In this document: one piece after another, positions 24,486 to 33,458 of the stretch
Position numbering within the stretch: the first letter of the stretch is position 1
Layout of the letters: the number at the start of each line of letters is the position of its first letter
NCBI RefSeq assembly: GCF_050589625.1
Contig: NZ_JBNGOP010000005.1
Location: 62,001 to 126,000 of the forward strand
Direction of reading: 5' to 3'
Source: Pelagihabitans sp947500445
Lineage (GTDB): Bacteria > Bacteroidota > Bacteroidia > Flavobacteriales > Flavobacteriaceae
Length of the DNA: 64,000 nt
Notes under the pieces: model-generated
Told to the model about the DNA's origin: nothing
The model's input: only the letters and a program-made list of their open reading frames with translations
The model's database searches: none
Translations under genes and position numbers: made by a program

Positions 24486-26627
24486 CTATAAACGCGCAAA
24501 GGAAGACTCTTTTTTTGGTGCAAAGCGGACGATGAACCAAGTACCCTTATCGGTAGTATAGGTAATGGAGCCGCGTAGTTGCCGAATCAGTATTTTTACC
24601 AAACGGAGCCCGTAGGACTTGTCGAAACAGGTATCGGTAAGGTTCATCCCCTTTCCGTTATCTCGGACGCTTATTTTATGTGCTCCGTTCTCCGCTTTAA
24701 AACGAACGGTGAGCATCCCCTTCTTTTGGTCGTTAAAGGCGTGTTTAAATGCGTTATGTACCAATTCGTTGACCACGATGCCTACCGGTACCGTGGTATC
24801 GAGATTAAAAACGGTATCCGTAGCGTAAATTTCATAACGAATGTCCTTATTGGAAAAGTCGAACGATTGGTATACCGCGGAAACCAATTCTTTCAAATAC
24901 TCGTTAAAGGGTACGTTTTTGATCCGGTTGCTCTTGTACAACACTTCGTGCACCAAGGCCATGGAGGCGATTCTATTATGGCTTCGTGCCACAAAATCGT
25001 CCAATTGCTCGCTTTCGTGGGTATTGGCCTGTAGGTTCAATAAACTGCTTACCAATTGGAGGTTGTTTTTGACCCGATGGTGTATTTCTTTCAACAGTAC
25101 GTCCTTCTCGTCCAAAGCTTTTTTTAGGGCGATGCTTTTTTCCGATAGGTCCTCGTTCTTATGCTGTATTTCGGCGTTTTTTTTCTCCAGCAACCGATTG
25201 TTTCGTTGTTTGGTCCGAAAAAGAAAAAACACCGCCGTGATGATCAAAAGGGAAATACCCGATACACTCCATGAGATTAGGTTTTCATAGCGTTGTCCTT
25301 TTATTTTTAGTTTTTGCGCATTGTTGGCACTATTTAGTTTTTCAATTTCTTTTTCCTTTTCCAAGGTTCGGTACTTTACCTGTAACCGATCAATGTTTTG
25401 GTTCACGTTTTCCTCTTTTATGGAATCGGCTATTTTAATCGACAGTTTGTAGTGCATTAAGGCTTCTAAAGGTTTGCCCTGAATGGAATCGAGCTCTGAA
25501 AGAAGCTCGTAAATATAGGGTTGTTCCAGTATTACCTTGTGTTTTTTGGACAGTTCCAACGCCTTAAGGGCATTGATACGGGCCTTTTCAAAATCGTTAA
25601 GCCTGATATAGGCAATGGATAAGTTTTGAAGCGTAAATACATACTTTCCATGGTTCTCTTTTTTTTCATGAAATGCCAAAGCATTGTAATTGTACATGAT
25701 GGCCTTATCAAAATCTCCGGTTTCGGCGTATATGGCCGCTAGGGTTTCGAAGGATTGTACAATGTAAAAATCGATCTTCATTTGCTTGGCAAAATCCAAC
25801 GACGCCAGTGCATACTTCAAGGATTTTGGTTCATCTTCTAAATAAAAGTAACAACCACTAAGGTTTTGCGTGCACAAATAATTTTGAAGCGGAGCTTTTG
25901 TCCGGTTGGCGTAGACCAGTGCTTTGTCCAAACTTTCAATAGCCTTGTTAATACGGTTCATTTTTAAAAAGATGGCCCCGATACTATTATAGGTATTGCA
26001 AAGCGCATAGATGTTGTTTGATTTTTCAAAGTATTGCAGCGCCTGTATGTAGTATTCCAATGCGGCATCCAATTGATTGTTCCATCGTTGTAGCCACCCA
26101 TAGGTGCGATAGTATTTGCCCAAGGCATCAAAATTGTTTTGATCGACCTTCGGTAGTAATTTGGTAGCTTTTTTAAAGTAAAACTCGGCCGAATCGCTTT
26201 TTTTAAGAGAAAGCATGGTGGTTCCCATAAATTGATAGGATTGAAAAAGAATGTCGGGGTCTTTTAAGGACCGCGCGATGCCGAGCATACTGCGACCGAA
26301 TTTGGCGGACTTTTCAAACTCCCGGCGAACGCCAAGGTATCGCGCGTGTTCGGATAGTACTCTATGTGCCTTTTCGGTGTTCAGGGAATCCGCCAACAGG
26401 TCGTAGGACTTGTTGAGGTAAATGATGGCAGAATCGTTCTGTATGTTATTGTAGGCCTTGGCTATGATCATAAAGGCCGAAAAGGAATCTATCTTTTTGG
26501 TGGAAACCTTGTCCAACTGTTCCCGTATCAATGCTGCGGTCATTTCGTTCGTTTGCGAAATACCGGTTTTGGGTAGGCAAAACAATACGATAGCGATCAG
26601 TTTGATAATAAGGTATTGCTTTCTCAT
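24486..26627 (-). CDS. TPR sensor histidine kinase, HisKA_2 type
   Basis: Orphan signalling kinase of 713 residues. A signal peptide or N-terminal anchor (MRKQYLIIKLIAIVLFCLP) sets the start at 26627. About 400 residues of TPR helices follow, then one membrane helix (LISWSVSGISLLIITAVFFLF) and a short coiled coil. The kinase core has HisKA_2 (KEIHHRVKNNLQLVSSLLNL, phospho-acceptor His in HHRVKN), N-box NELVHNAFKHAF, G1 box DNGKGM and a short lid. No response regulator lies beside it. A Bacteroidota promoter and a 16-bp palindrome precede it, so the upstream in-frame extension is leader, not coding. Confidence 0.9.
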   Translation of the reverse strand: MRKQYLIIKLIAIVLFCLPKTGISQTNEMTAALIREQLDKVSTKKIDSFSAFMIIAKAYNNIQNDSAIIYLNKSYDLLADSLNTEKAHRVLSEHARYLGVRREFEKSAKFGRSMLGIARSLKDPDILFQSYQFMGTTMLSLKKSDSAEFYFKKATKLLPKVDQNNFDALGKYYRTYGWLQRWNNQLDAALEYYIQALQYFEKSNNIYALCNTYNSIGAIFLKMNRINKAIESLDKALVYANRTKAPLQNYLCTQNLSGCYFYLEDEPKSLKYALASLDFAKQMKIDFYIVQSFETLAAIYAETGDFDKAIMYNYNALAFHEKKENHGKYVFTLQNLSIAYIRLNDFEKARINALKALELSKKHKVILEQPYIYELLSELDSIQGKPLEALMHYKLSIKIADSIKEENVNQNIDRLQVKYRTLEKEKEIEKLNSANNAQKLKIKGQRYENLISWSVSGISLLIITAVFFLFRTKQRNNRLLEKKNAEIQHKNEDLSEKSIALKKALDEKDVLLKEIHHRVKNNLQLVSSLLNLQANTHESEQLDDFVARSHNRIASMALVHEVLYKSNRIKNVPFNEYLKELVSAVYQSFDFSNKDIRYEIYATDTVFNLDTTVPVGIVVNELVHNAFKHAFNDQKKGMLTVRFKAENGAHKISVRDNGKGMNLTDTCFDKSYGLRLVKILIRQLRGSITYTTDKGTWFIVRFAPKKESSFARL

Positions 26628-26682
26628 AAACGGTGAAACTCGTTTTTGGCCGCTTGCCTTCATATTCGGCAGGTGTACTGCT

Positions 26683-26698
26683 ACTTTCCATGGAAAGT
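26683..26698. promoter_or_regulatory. 16-bp perfect palindrome in the kinase leader
   Basis: ACTTTCCATGGAAAGT is fully self-complementary. It lies between the predicted start site (about 26725) and the kinase ATG, about 55 bp upstream of the latter. It could be a dimeric regulator's operator. Confidence 0.45.
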
Positions 26699-26731
26699 TA
26701 AGCCACTTTCGCGGAATAAGATACTGTAAGT

Positions 26732-26762
26732 CAAAGTTATCAAATTGTCCAAAAGTGATCAA
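26732..26762 (-). promoter_or_regulatory. promoter of the TPR kinase gene
   Basis: On the minus strand TTG (26762-26760), 20 bp, then TAACTTTG (26739-26732). This matches the Bacteroidota pattern TTG-N19-21-TAnnTTTG. It gives a leader of about 98 nt. Confidence 0.6.
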
Positions 26763-26949
26763 GATGGTCAATTTGTGTGATTCCTTTGGGGGAAAGGTAC
26801 AACGTCTAAGGATGTATTGGGATGTTGTTGGTGGTAAACTATTGTTTTCGACGATGCTATTGGGTTTGAATCAGGTCGTGTCCGGAACGGGCCTGTTGGT
26901 TCTACTCCAAGTGGCGAAAAGCGAAAGGCTTTCCGACGTTCCATAAAAC

Positions 26950-26975
26950 AAAAAATCCATCACTACCGTGATGGA
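26950..26975 (-). terminator. terminator of tRNA-Arg
   Basis: An 8-bp perfect stem (TCCATCAC and GTGATGGA around TACC, plus strand) followed on the minus strand by T6. It lies about 15 bp beyond the tRNA 3' end. Confidence 0.85.
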
Positions 26976-26989
26976 CTTTCCGCTTTAAG

Positions 26990-27063
26990 TGATCGCGACA
27001 GGATTCGAACCTGTGACCGTCTGCTTAGAAGGCAGATGCTCTATCCAGCTGAGCTACGCGACC
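26990..27063 (-). tRNA. tRNA-Arg (anticodon UCU)
   Basis: 74 nt, no encoded CCA. The acceptor stem GGTCGCG pairs with CGCGATC (one G-U), and the D arm contains AGCTCAGCTGGATAGAGC. The anticodon stem TCTGC/GCAGA holds the loop CTTCTAA, so the anticodon is TCT and reads AGA. The T arm ACAGG-TTCGAAT-CCTGT is canonical. A minus-strand terminator follows. It stands at the left edge of the polysaccharide cluster. Confidence 0.97.
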
Positions 27064-27460
27064 ATTTTTTTAAATGAGCGGCGAAGTTACTAAAAATAAT
27101 GGATTTTAAAGTAAAGGATAGGGCTATAAAATAAGTGGGTCATTAAAAATTTCTTTTTCTGTAAAGTTTAAATTTTGCTTCTGTTCTCTTTTGGCAAACG
27201 TGCATCTTGTCGAGAATATGTGTTCCAAACTTAAATAAGTGACATTAATTTTGTGGGTTGATCCGTGATGTCATAAATTTGATTGTTGACATAGTCATTT
27301 TTGAACTGTCCGAAACCCCCGAAATCCCTAGAAAAATAACTGTTTTTATTACAGGCCCTTCGGTGCTATTGGTTAATGAAGAGTGAGTCTAGAATCTTAG
27401 CTATGTTAAGATTCCTGCTATAGTGTCTTTATATTTTAAACAAAAATTGTGTGCTAAAGC
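27064..27460. other. 397-bp intergenic region before the polysaccharide cluster
   Basis: AT-rich gap between the tRNA and the first polysaccharide gene, transcribed away in both directions. A weak -7-like match (TAACTTCG, minus strand, 27089-27082) may serve the tRNA. TATATTTT near 27430 could serve the cluster. No gene or strong structure is seen. Confidence 0.35.
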
Positions 27461-28816
27461 ATGAAAAGGTTTAGAAATTCTGACTTGATCATTCCGTTAT
27501 CCGTTTTTTTAAACTTGGCGATAATTAACGGGGTGCTGTATTTGCTCAGCCCGGAAACCTATGTCAATCCTTCTAGAATAGCCTTCTACAACCTTTCTTG
27601 GATACTGATTACCTATTTCGCGGGATACTACACTACTACACGAAAAGAGAAGTTTAGGACCAAGGTGCATGTTGTTTTTCAGGTGTTTCTTGTTTATACC
27701 CTTGGCTATTTTTCGGTTTTTGGGGTTTCCGGCAGGTTGTACGAGTCCTTGGAGTATCAGTTTTTTGTGTTGTCCCTAGTGTTTTTATGCCTCTTTTGGT
27801 ATCGGGTGCTGTTCTTTTGGTTGCGTGGAAGGTACCGTAAGCGTGGTGGCAATTTTGTAAATCTTGTCGTCATTGGTAGGGATCCAAGCTTAAAGAAAAT
27901 TAGAAAGGTGTTCGACGAGCCCGACTTGGGGTATCGGTATAAGGGGTACTTTGACGACAAACCTTCAACAAGCCCCACCTATTTAGGTCCGGTGGTGGAT
28001 TGTTTTCGGTATATACTCGAAAAAGATATCGACGAAATTTATTGTGTGGCTTCCAAATTCAATTCTTCCGAGCTCAAGAATTTGGTCAATTTTGCCGATA
28101 ACAATCTCATTCGTTTTAAGATAATATTGGACAACAAGGAAATTTTCTCCAGGGCGATGTCCATCGAGTCCTATGAAAATATCCCGGTCTTGGATTTGAG
28201 AAAGGTGCCCTTGGATACGGAATATGCAAGAATTATAAAACGCACTTTTGACATCGTTTTTTCCTCTTTGGTGATTATTTTGGTGCTGTCTTGGTTAACG
28301 CCAATACTGTTCATTCTGGTCAAGTTGGAATCACCGGGGAAACTGTATTTCAAGCAAAAACGCCACGGATTAAAGCGGAAGGTGTTTTGGTGTTATAAAT
28401 TTCGTTCGATGACCGCAAACAAAGATTCCAATAAAAAGATGGCGACCAAGGGAGATGCAAGAGTAACCAAAGTAGGCGCTTTTATGCGGAAAACTAGTAT
28501 TGATGAATTGCCTCAGTTCTTTAACGTGTTTTTAGGGGACATGAGCGTTGTGGGACCAAGGCCCCATATGGAGTTGCATACATGGGATTATGAGATTTCC
28601 GTGGATAAATATCTGGTACGCCATTTTGTGAAACCGGGTATTACCGGTCTAGCGCAAATAAAGGGTTATCGTGGTGAGATTATCCAAAAGGAGGATATTC
28701 TGCATAGAACACGAATGGATATTTTTTATGTAGAAAAATGGTCTTTGGGGTTAGATGTTCAAATCCTGTTTAGTACTATCTATAATGTTTTTAAAGGAGA
28801 GGATAAGGCATATTAG
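27461..28816 (+). CDS. polyprenyl glycosylphosphotransferase (initiating enzyme, WcaJ/WbaP type)
   Basis: Inner-membrane enzyme that moves a sugar-1-phosphate from a nucleotide sugar to undecaprenyl phosphate, the first step of repeat-unit assembly. Length is 451 residues. The N-terminus has four membrane helices (within 10-130) and a CoA-binding-like cytosolic domain (LVVIGRDPSLKKIRKV onward). A fifth hydrophobic segment near 268-288 leads into the sugar-transferase domain: SPGKLYFKQKRHGL, YKFRSMT, TSIDELPQFFNVFLGDMSVVGPRP. The specific sugar is not readable. First gene of the cluster. Confidence 0.93.
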   Translation: MKRFRNSDLIIPLSVFLNLAIINGVLYLLSPETYVNPSRIAFYNLSWILITYFAGYYTTTRKEKFRTKVHVVFQVFLVYTLGYFSVFGVSGRLYESLEYQFFVLSLVFLCLFWYRVLFFWLRGRYRKRGGNFVNLVVIGRDPSLKKIRKVFDEPDLGYRYKGYFDDKPSTSPTYLGPVVDCFRYILEKDIDEIYCVASKFNSSELKNLVNFADNNLIRFKIILDNKEIFSRAMSIESYENIPVLDLRKVPLDTEYARIIKRTFDIVFSSLVIILVLSWLTPILFILVKLESPGKLYFKQKRHGLKRKVFWCYKFRSMTANKDSNKKMATKGDARVTKVGAFMRKTSIDELPQFFNVFLGDMSVVGPRPHMELHTWDYEISVDKYLVRHFVKPGITGLAQIKGYRGEIIQKEDILHRTRMDIFYVEKWSLGLDVQILFSTIYNVFKGEDKAY

Positions 28817-28821
28817 ATAAT

Positions 28822-29643
28822 TTAACTGGTTTTGTAAAATATTCTCGGTAGCGGTAGTGGTTTTCTATTTAGGTAATTATCCATGTCTAGTGGATTAGGG
28901 AATCTTCTTTCATAATCAAATTCATCTATTCTATCTTTTCGAAGAAAAGTATACTCCATTACATAAGGTATAGTATATCCTTTTACCTTTATTGGCCTTC
29001 TATCATTATTGGGATGAATATGAACAACAGCAAAATTCTTAAGAAGCTTATTGAAAACTGATGAGATTGTTCGAAAGCCCACTGAAGTTAATAGTTGGTC
29101 AAGATTATGAAACTCAATGACTATAATTCTAAATTGTTTAAAAAAATCCTTATCAGTGTGTATGATAACATCATATTCGCCACCTTCAATATCCATTTGT
29201 AGAATAGCATCACGATTATCGGTCTTATTAGCATTAACCCAATTTTCCAATGTCGTATAAACTTGGTCTTCGTATGAACCAAGGTATTTTTTTACAAAAT
29301 CCAGACCTTTCGATTTTATAGGAGGACCGTCAACGGAATAATCACATAAATAAGATTTTATATAATATTTATCAAAAAGCTCCTTTTCGAACGAGGCACT
29401 AAAGTCTACACCGGGAGAAAAGCATAAACCTATTTCTTCTAAATCATTCGGAATCAAATAACCCGCGTCGTTATCTGACCCTACTCTTATTAAGTCTAGT
29501 TGGGTTTTTATGGGATATGTTTTTTTTAGGAAGTTATCAAGTTTATCACGGTCAAAAAAGAGTTTCACTAGAATTTGATTCCAAGGTAGGACCATGGTTC
29601 GAAGGACCCTGAGAACTGGAATGAAAATAAATTTTTTCAACAT
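28822..29643 (-). CDS. FkbM-family methyltransferase
   Basis: SAM-dependent methyltransferase of 273 residues, probably O-methylating a sugar or a similar acceptor. The FkbM core is seen: DNDAGYLIPNDLEEIGLCFSPGVDFSASFE (about 57-86), then ILQMDIEGGEYDVI and RIIVIEFHNLD. It is the only intact minus-strand gene inside an otherwise plus-strand cluster. Its stop is 5 bp from the stop of the initiating transferase, and upstream of it on the same strand lie decayed coding remnants. It may be what is left of an older minus-strand segment. Confidence 0.88.
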   Translation of the reverse strand: MLKKFIFIPVLRVLRTMVLPWNQILVKLFFDRDKLDNFLKKTYPIKTQLDLIRVGSDNDAGYLIPNDLEEIGLCFSPGVDFSASFEKELFDKYYIKSYLCDYSVDGPPIKSKGLDFVKKYLGSYEDQVYTTLENWVNANKTDNRDAILQMDIEGGEYDVIIHTDKDFFKQFRIIVIEFHNLDQLLTSVGFRTISSVFNKLLKNFAVVHIHPNNDRRPIKVKGYTIPYVMEYTFLRKDRIDEFDYERRFPNPLDMDNYLNRKPLPLPRIFYKTS

Positions 29644-29677
29644 GACTTTTTTAGTTTTAACAATTTATTTGAAAGAA

Positions 29678-30140
29678 TTATTTCCAACGTATATGCCAAT
29701 TTGAATATATGCGAAGACCTACAACTCTTTTCATTTTGGCTTTAAAATTTGCTTTTGGTAATTTGAAAAGCGTAATCAAAGCAGAGAATAGGATACCGTA
29801 CAAAACCTTTTATCGATTAAAAGACCGAAACTGTACGTTGTAAGGAGTCAATGTACTTTTTTTTATTTACTTTGCCAGCCAAAAATATTTTAAGGTTCCG
29901 TTAAAAATGGTTTTTTGAAGGAAAGAATACCAAATGAAAAAAAGCGAATCGCTTTTGTGAATACGGTGCTTTTCCATTTTATTTGGTTATATCTTTGGAA
30001 TTGAAAATTTACGTTTTTGGTTTGTTGAGGTATCTTTTATTGTATTTGGATCGTACCATATTAATTTTACTTTTGAACCATATAGGATAGACCGACTCCA
30101 TCAATAGGAAATAAAGTACCATTCCTAAAATGCTTATTGC
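29678..30140 (-). pseudogene. decayed coding remnants (glycosyltransferase-like C-terminus and another fragment)
   Basis: The minus strand from 29977 to 29678 reads as one frame of about 100 codons broken by two TAA codons (29869-29867 and 29812-29810). It contains protein-like stretches: FFIWYSFLQKTIFNGTLKYF, LTPYNVQFRSFNR, and GLRIYSNWHIRWK before the final stop. The end resembles C-termini of family-2 glycosyltransferases (impression, not a search). A second open segment, 30140-30012, includes LYFLLMESVYPIWFKSKINM. Both lie directly upstream of the FkbM gene. This 520-bp gap thus looks like degraded coding DNA. Confidence 0.45.
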
Positions 30141-30163
30141 TCATGACATTTTAAAAGTTATTC

Positions 30164-31528
30164 TTGAATAAACTAGTAGCTAAAATATTAGCGATTCTCG
30201 GAGTAAAGAGTAGTAGGACTAAAAATGTTACTAAGCATGTTTTGCTTTCTTTTATCTACAAAGGGGGGCATGTAATTGCCACCTTTCTACTAATTCCCCT
30301 TACCATCTCATATTTAGATACCGAAAACTATGGTATATGGTTGACTATAAGTTCCTTTATTTCTTGGTTTTCTTTTTTTGATGTCGGATTAGGTAATGGC
30401 CTTAGGAATAAATATGCCGAAGCCAGGGCGAAGGACGACATTGAATCGGCAAAGGGTTATGTGAGTACCGCTTATTACACGATAGGATCAATATGTTTTG
30501 TCTTTTTCTTTTTATCCTTACTGTTCGGTTATTTCATAAATTGGACTGAGGTGTTTAATACTGAATTTGCCCTTGAAGAAGAACTTCGTTTATTGATGCC
30601 GATAGTCTTTGGATGCTTTAGCCTACAGTTGATTGTCAAACTCGTTGCTTCTATTTATTTGGCAGATCAAAATCACTCTATTTCGGGGAAAATTAATTTT
30701 ATTACGGCATTTAGTTCGTTGGTAGTGATATGGTTTTTGACCATGACCTCTAAAAGTTCATTGTTGCTTTTTGGAATTGTATTTTCATTGCTGCCAGTTT
30801 TGGTGTTTTTGATTTTTAATGTTTATGCTTTTTCAGGACGTTATCGAGAATTCACCCCAAGAACGAAGTATTGGAAAAAAGTGTTTTTTAAAGATATTTT
30901 TGGTTTAGGGCTTACTTTTTTTATAATTCAATTATCTGTAGTAGTCTTAAATACCACTGATAATTTTATTATTACACAATTGTTTGGTCCCAAAGATGTT
31001 GTTCCCTACAATTTAGCATACAAGTATATCGGAATTTCACTAATGCTATGTACAATGACCTTTACCCCTTTTTGGTCAAGTATCACGGATGCATATGCCA
31101 AAGGAGAACTTGGGTGGATTAAAAAATCGATGGGAATGTTGCAAAAATTTTCATTGTTGGTAGTTGGATTAATAGTAATACTAATATTCTTTTCTTCAAT
31201 TGCTTATGGATTGCTTTCTGATTACAAGGTCGAAGTACCGATTAAGCTAACGCTTTTTATGGCGAGCTACTTTGGTTTAATGGTGTTGTTTGTACCGTAC
31301 ACTTTTTTTTTAAATGGAATTGGAAAAATTAAAATTCAAATGTATGCCACTGCTTTTGCGGCCTTAATTAATATTCCCTTATCCATAATACTAGTGAAAC
31401 ATTTTGATATGGGTACTGAAGGTGTGATTTTCGCAACTTTTTTAGGAACATTGCCAAATCTTGTATTGTTTCCGATACAATATAAAAAACTAGTTAATCA
31501 AAAAGCTACCGGAATTTGGAATCGGTAA
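30164..31528 (+). CDS. polysaccharide flippase, Wzx-like (MATE/MVF superfamily)
   Basis: Inner-membrane protein of 454 residues with about 12-14 predicted helices. It probably flips the lipid-linked repeat unit to the periplasm. It starts with a soluble N-terminus, then LLSFIYKGGHVIATFLLIPL and YGIWLTISSFISWFSFFDVG, the usual pattern of polysaccharide flippases. The start is TTG at 30164: a stop lies 10 bp upstream in frame and no ATG precedes the first helix. It works with the Wzy-like polymerase two genes on. Confidence 0.87.
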   Translation: MNKLVAKILAILGVKSSRTKNVTKHVLLSFIYKGGHVIATFLLIPLTISYLDTENYGIWLTISSFISWFSFFDVGLGNGLRNKYAEARAKDDIESAKGYVSTAYYTIGSICFVFFFLSLLFGYFINWTEVFNTEFALEEELRLLMPIVFGCFSLQLIVKLVASIYLADQNHSISGKINFITAFSSLVVIWFLTMTSKSSLLLFGIVFSLLPVLVFLIFNVYAFSGRYREFTPRTKYWKKVFFKDIFGLGLTFFIIQLSVVVLNTTDNFIITQLFGPKDVVPYNLAYKYIGISLMLCTMTFTPFWSSITDAYAKGELGWIKKSMGMLQKFSLLVVGLIVILIFFSSIAYGLLSDYKVEVPIKLTLFMASYFGLMVLFVPYTFFLNGIGKIKIQMYATAFAALINIPLSIILVKHFDMGTEGVIFATFLGTLPNLVLFPIQYKKLVNQKATGIWNR

Positions 31529-31577
31529 TTTTGTCGTTCATTATAGTTCTATTAAATGGTTATTAATAAAGAAGAAT

Positions 31578-32195
31578 ATGCAGTTATTTTTGATTTATTT
31601 TTTGAAGGGACTGAAATTTGCTTCTAGTAAGGTTTTACAACCTTATGATTGGTGTATTTCGTACTTGCTTTTTTACATGAACGGCGTAGAGTTTAAGGGG
31701 TTCAAAACATATGGTGTTCCAAAAATTAATGTTGGTATCGGTGGGGTGTTTAAGATTGGAAAGAACTTCAGAATGCATAATAGGGAGTCATCAAATCCTA
31801 TAGGAAGGTTTAATAGATGTAGTTTTATAGTCGGTAAAAGGGGAAGACTGGAAATTGGCCAAAAGGTAGGAGTTAGTAGTATCGGAATCGTTTGTCATGA
31901 AAGTATCATCATTGGCGATAATGTGAACATAGGCGGTAATGTAATTATCTATGACACCAATTTTCATAGCTTAAACCCGGCCCATAGGCTTGACGGTCCT
32001 ACCGACAGGAAGAATACTAAAACAAAATCCGTTCATATCGGCGATAATGTTTTTATCGGTGGCCATACAACCATATTGAAAGGGGTACGTATAGGGGATA
32101 ACAGTATCGTAGGGGCCGGTTCAATTGTTACTAGAGATATACCAAAAAACGAAATATGGGCTGGAAATCCAGCTAAAAAAATAAGAAATCTTTAA
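31578..32195 (+). CDS. left-handed beta-helix acyltransferase (hexapeptide repeat)
   Basis: Probable O-acetyltransferase of sugars, 205 residues. The C-terminal half has hexapeptide repeats ([LIV]GxxxxI): IGDNVNIGGNVIIYDTNFHS, VHIGDNVFIGGHTTILKGV and IGDNSIVGAGSIVTRDIP. It ends with the typical WAGNPAKKIRNL. A catalytic His in the NFHSLNP loop fits the WcaF/LacA type. The N-terminus is longer and less conserved than usual. Lies between wzx and wzy. Confidence 0.88.
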   Translation: MQLFLIYFLKGLKFASSKVLQPYDWCISYLLFYMNGVEFKGFKTYGVPKINVGIGGVFKIGKNFRMHNRESSNPIGRFNRCSFIVGKRGRLEIGQKVGVSSIGIVCHESIIIGDNVNIGGNVIIYDTNFHSLNPAHRLDGPTDRKNTKTKSVHIGDNVFIGGHTTILKGVRIGDNSIVGAGSIVTRDIPKNEIWAGNPAKKIRNL

Positions 32196-32204
32196 TTTTT
32201 TTTT

Positions 32205-33458
32205 TTGGATAAAAGACTCTTTAATATCTCTTTGATTTCACTACTTGTATACGAGTTGGCCTTTATTATTTTTTCCCCTCAAGGAGTATCAATTACAAAA
32301 TTGATTATTTCCTGCCTAGTATGGATTTCTCTGTTAGCTGGTATTTTGGTATTTTCCAAAAGCTTAAGGAAGTTAAGAAGGGATTTTCCACTATTGGTTT
32401 TTTTGAATTTTTTAGTATTGATTGGATGGAACTTAACTGCCATAGCTAGAAGTGTCATTGGAAAGGATGAAACCATTACTACTATACTTGGAAATACCTA
32501 TACCTCTCTTGCTCTATTAGTGCCTTTTGCCATAGTTTTCGGGACTAGGGCAGCCAACATAAAGTTGATCATAGGGTATTTTAATAAGTTGTTAAAATTA
32601 GGAATACCAATATCCCTAGTGTTTTTTATTATTGGTGGGGTATTATTGGAAGAGAATAATCTACGGGTTTTACTTTTATTACTGTTACCGGTTGCTTTTT
32701 TGACAACGCTGATACCTTTTCAAAAACCAAAGCGAATTATTTTGATTTTGATTTCGGGGGCATTACTTATGTATATAGCTTTGATTTCCGGAGTACGCAC
32801 TATGATTATACGAGAGGTTTTATTAATTGGTTGTTTGTTTTTTGGAGTTTTTCTTTTTTCTAGGTTTCAATTAAAACTTCCACTTATTGTTTTTTTTCTT
32901 TTCTTATTGGTTCCGTTGTATTTATTACAAGAAGGAGTCAAAACTGGCGTTAGCCCTTTCGAAAAATACCTCTCAGGTACAACAGACGATAACCTAAGTA
33001 CGGATACCAGAACATTTCTTTACGTTGAACTTTTTGAGGACCTTATGGTGAACGAGCGATTTTTAATTGGAAAGGGAGCAACAGGTAAGTACTACAGCCC
33101 TTATTTTGCTTCTTTTGAAGGAGATTCGAGTATGCGTATAAATGTGGAGGTCGGTGTTTTGAGTATTTTGCTTAAAAGTGGATTTGTTGGTGTTTTATTA
33201 CATATGTCGATGTTGATAACTGCTATTTTCTTGGCTTTTTTTAAATCTAACAACCTATTTGTGATTGGTTCTGGTTTTATCTTGTTGATTCATTCAATAC
33301 TAATGTTTATAGAAAATATTATTATTTATAATACCTATAACTTTGCCATATGGTTTTTTGTTGGTGTATGTCTCTCGCAAAGAATTAGAGAGGCAAATAA
33401 TCAGGATATATGGGATTTAATTAATGGCAAACAAAGAAGAGCTTTACCAAATGAATAA
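32205..33458 (+). CDS. Wzy-like O-antigen/exopolysaccharide polymerase
   Basis: Polytopic inner-membrane protein of 417 residues with about 10-12 helices. A large extracytoplasmic loop (about 240-310) carries polar and aromatic residues (GTTDDNLSTDTRTFLYVELF), the layout of Wzy polymerases. There is no strong sequence signature, as is normal for Wzy. The start is TTG at 32205, within a T-run and 9 bp after the acyltransferase stop. The 3' end overlaps the next gene. Confidence 0.72.
   Translation: MDKRLFNISLISLLVYELAFIIFSPQGVSITKLIISCLVWISLLAGILVFSKSLRKLRRDFPLLVFLNFLVLIGWNLTAIARSVIGKDETITTILGNTYTSLALLVPFAIVFGTRAANIKLIIGYFNKLLKLGIPISLVFFIIGGVLLEENNLRVLLLLLLPVAFLTTLIPFQKPKRIILILISGALLMYIALISGVRTMIIREVLLIGCLFFGVFLFSRFQLKLPLIVFFLFLLVPLYLLQEGVKTGVSPFEKYLSGTTDDNLSTDTRTFLYVELFEDLMVNERFLIGKGATGKYYSPYFASFEGDSSMRINVEVGVLSILLKSGFVGVLLHMSMLITAIFLAFFKSNNLFVIGSGFILLIHSILMFIENIIIYNTYNFAIWFFVGVCLSQRIREANNQDIWDLINGKQRRALPNE

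Noticed and set aside
26628..26771. 48-residue extension of the TPR kinase
   Set aside because: It covers a promoter and a perfect palindrome, and would bury the signal peptide inside the protein.
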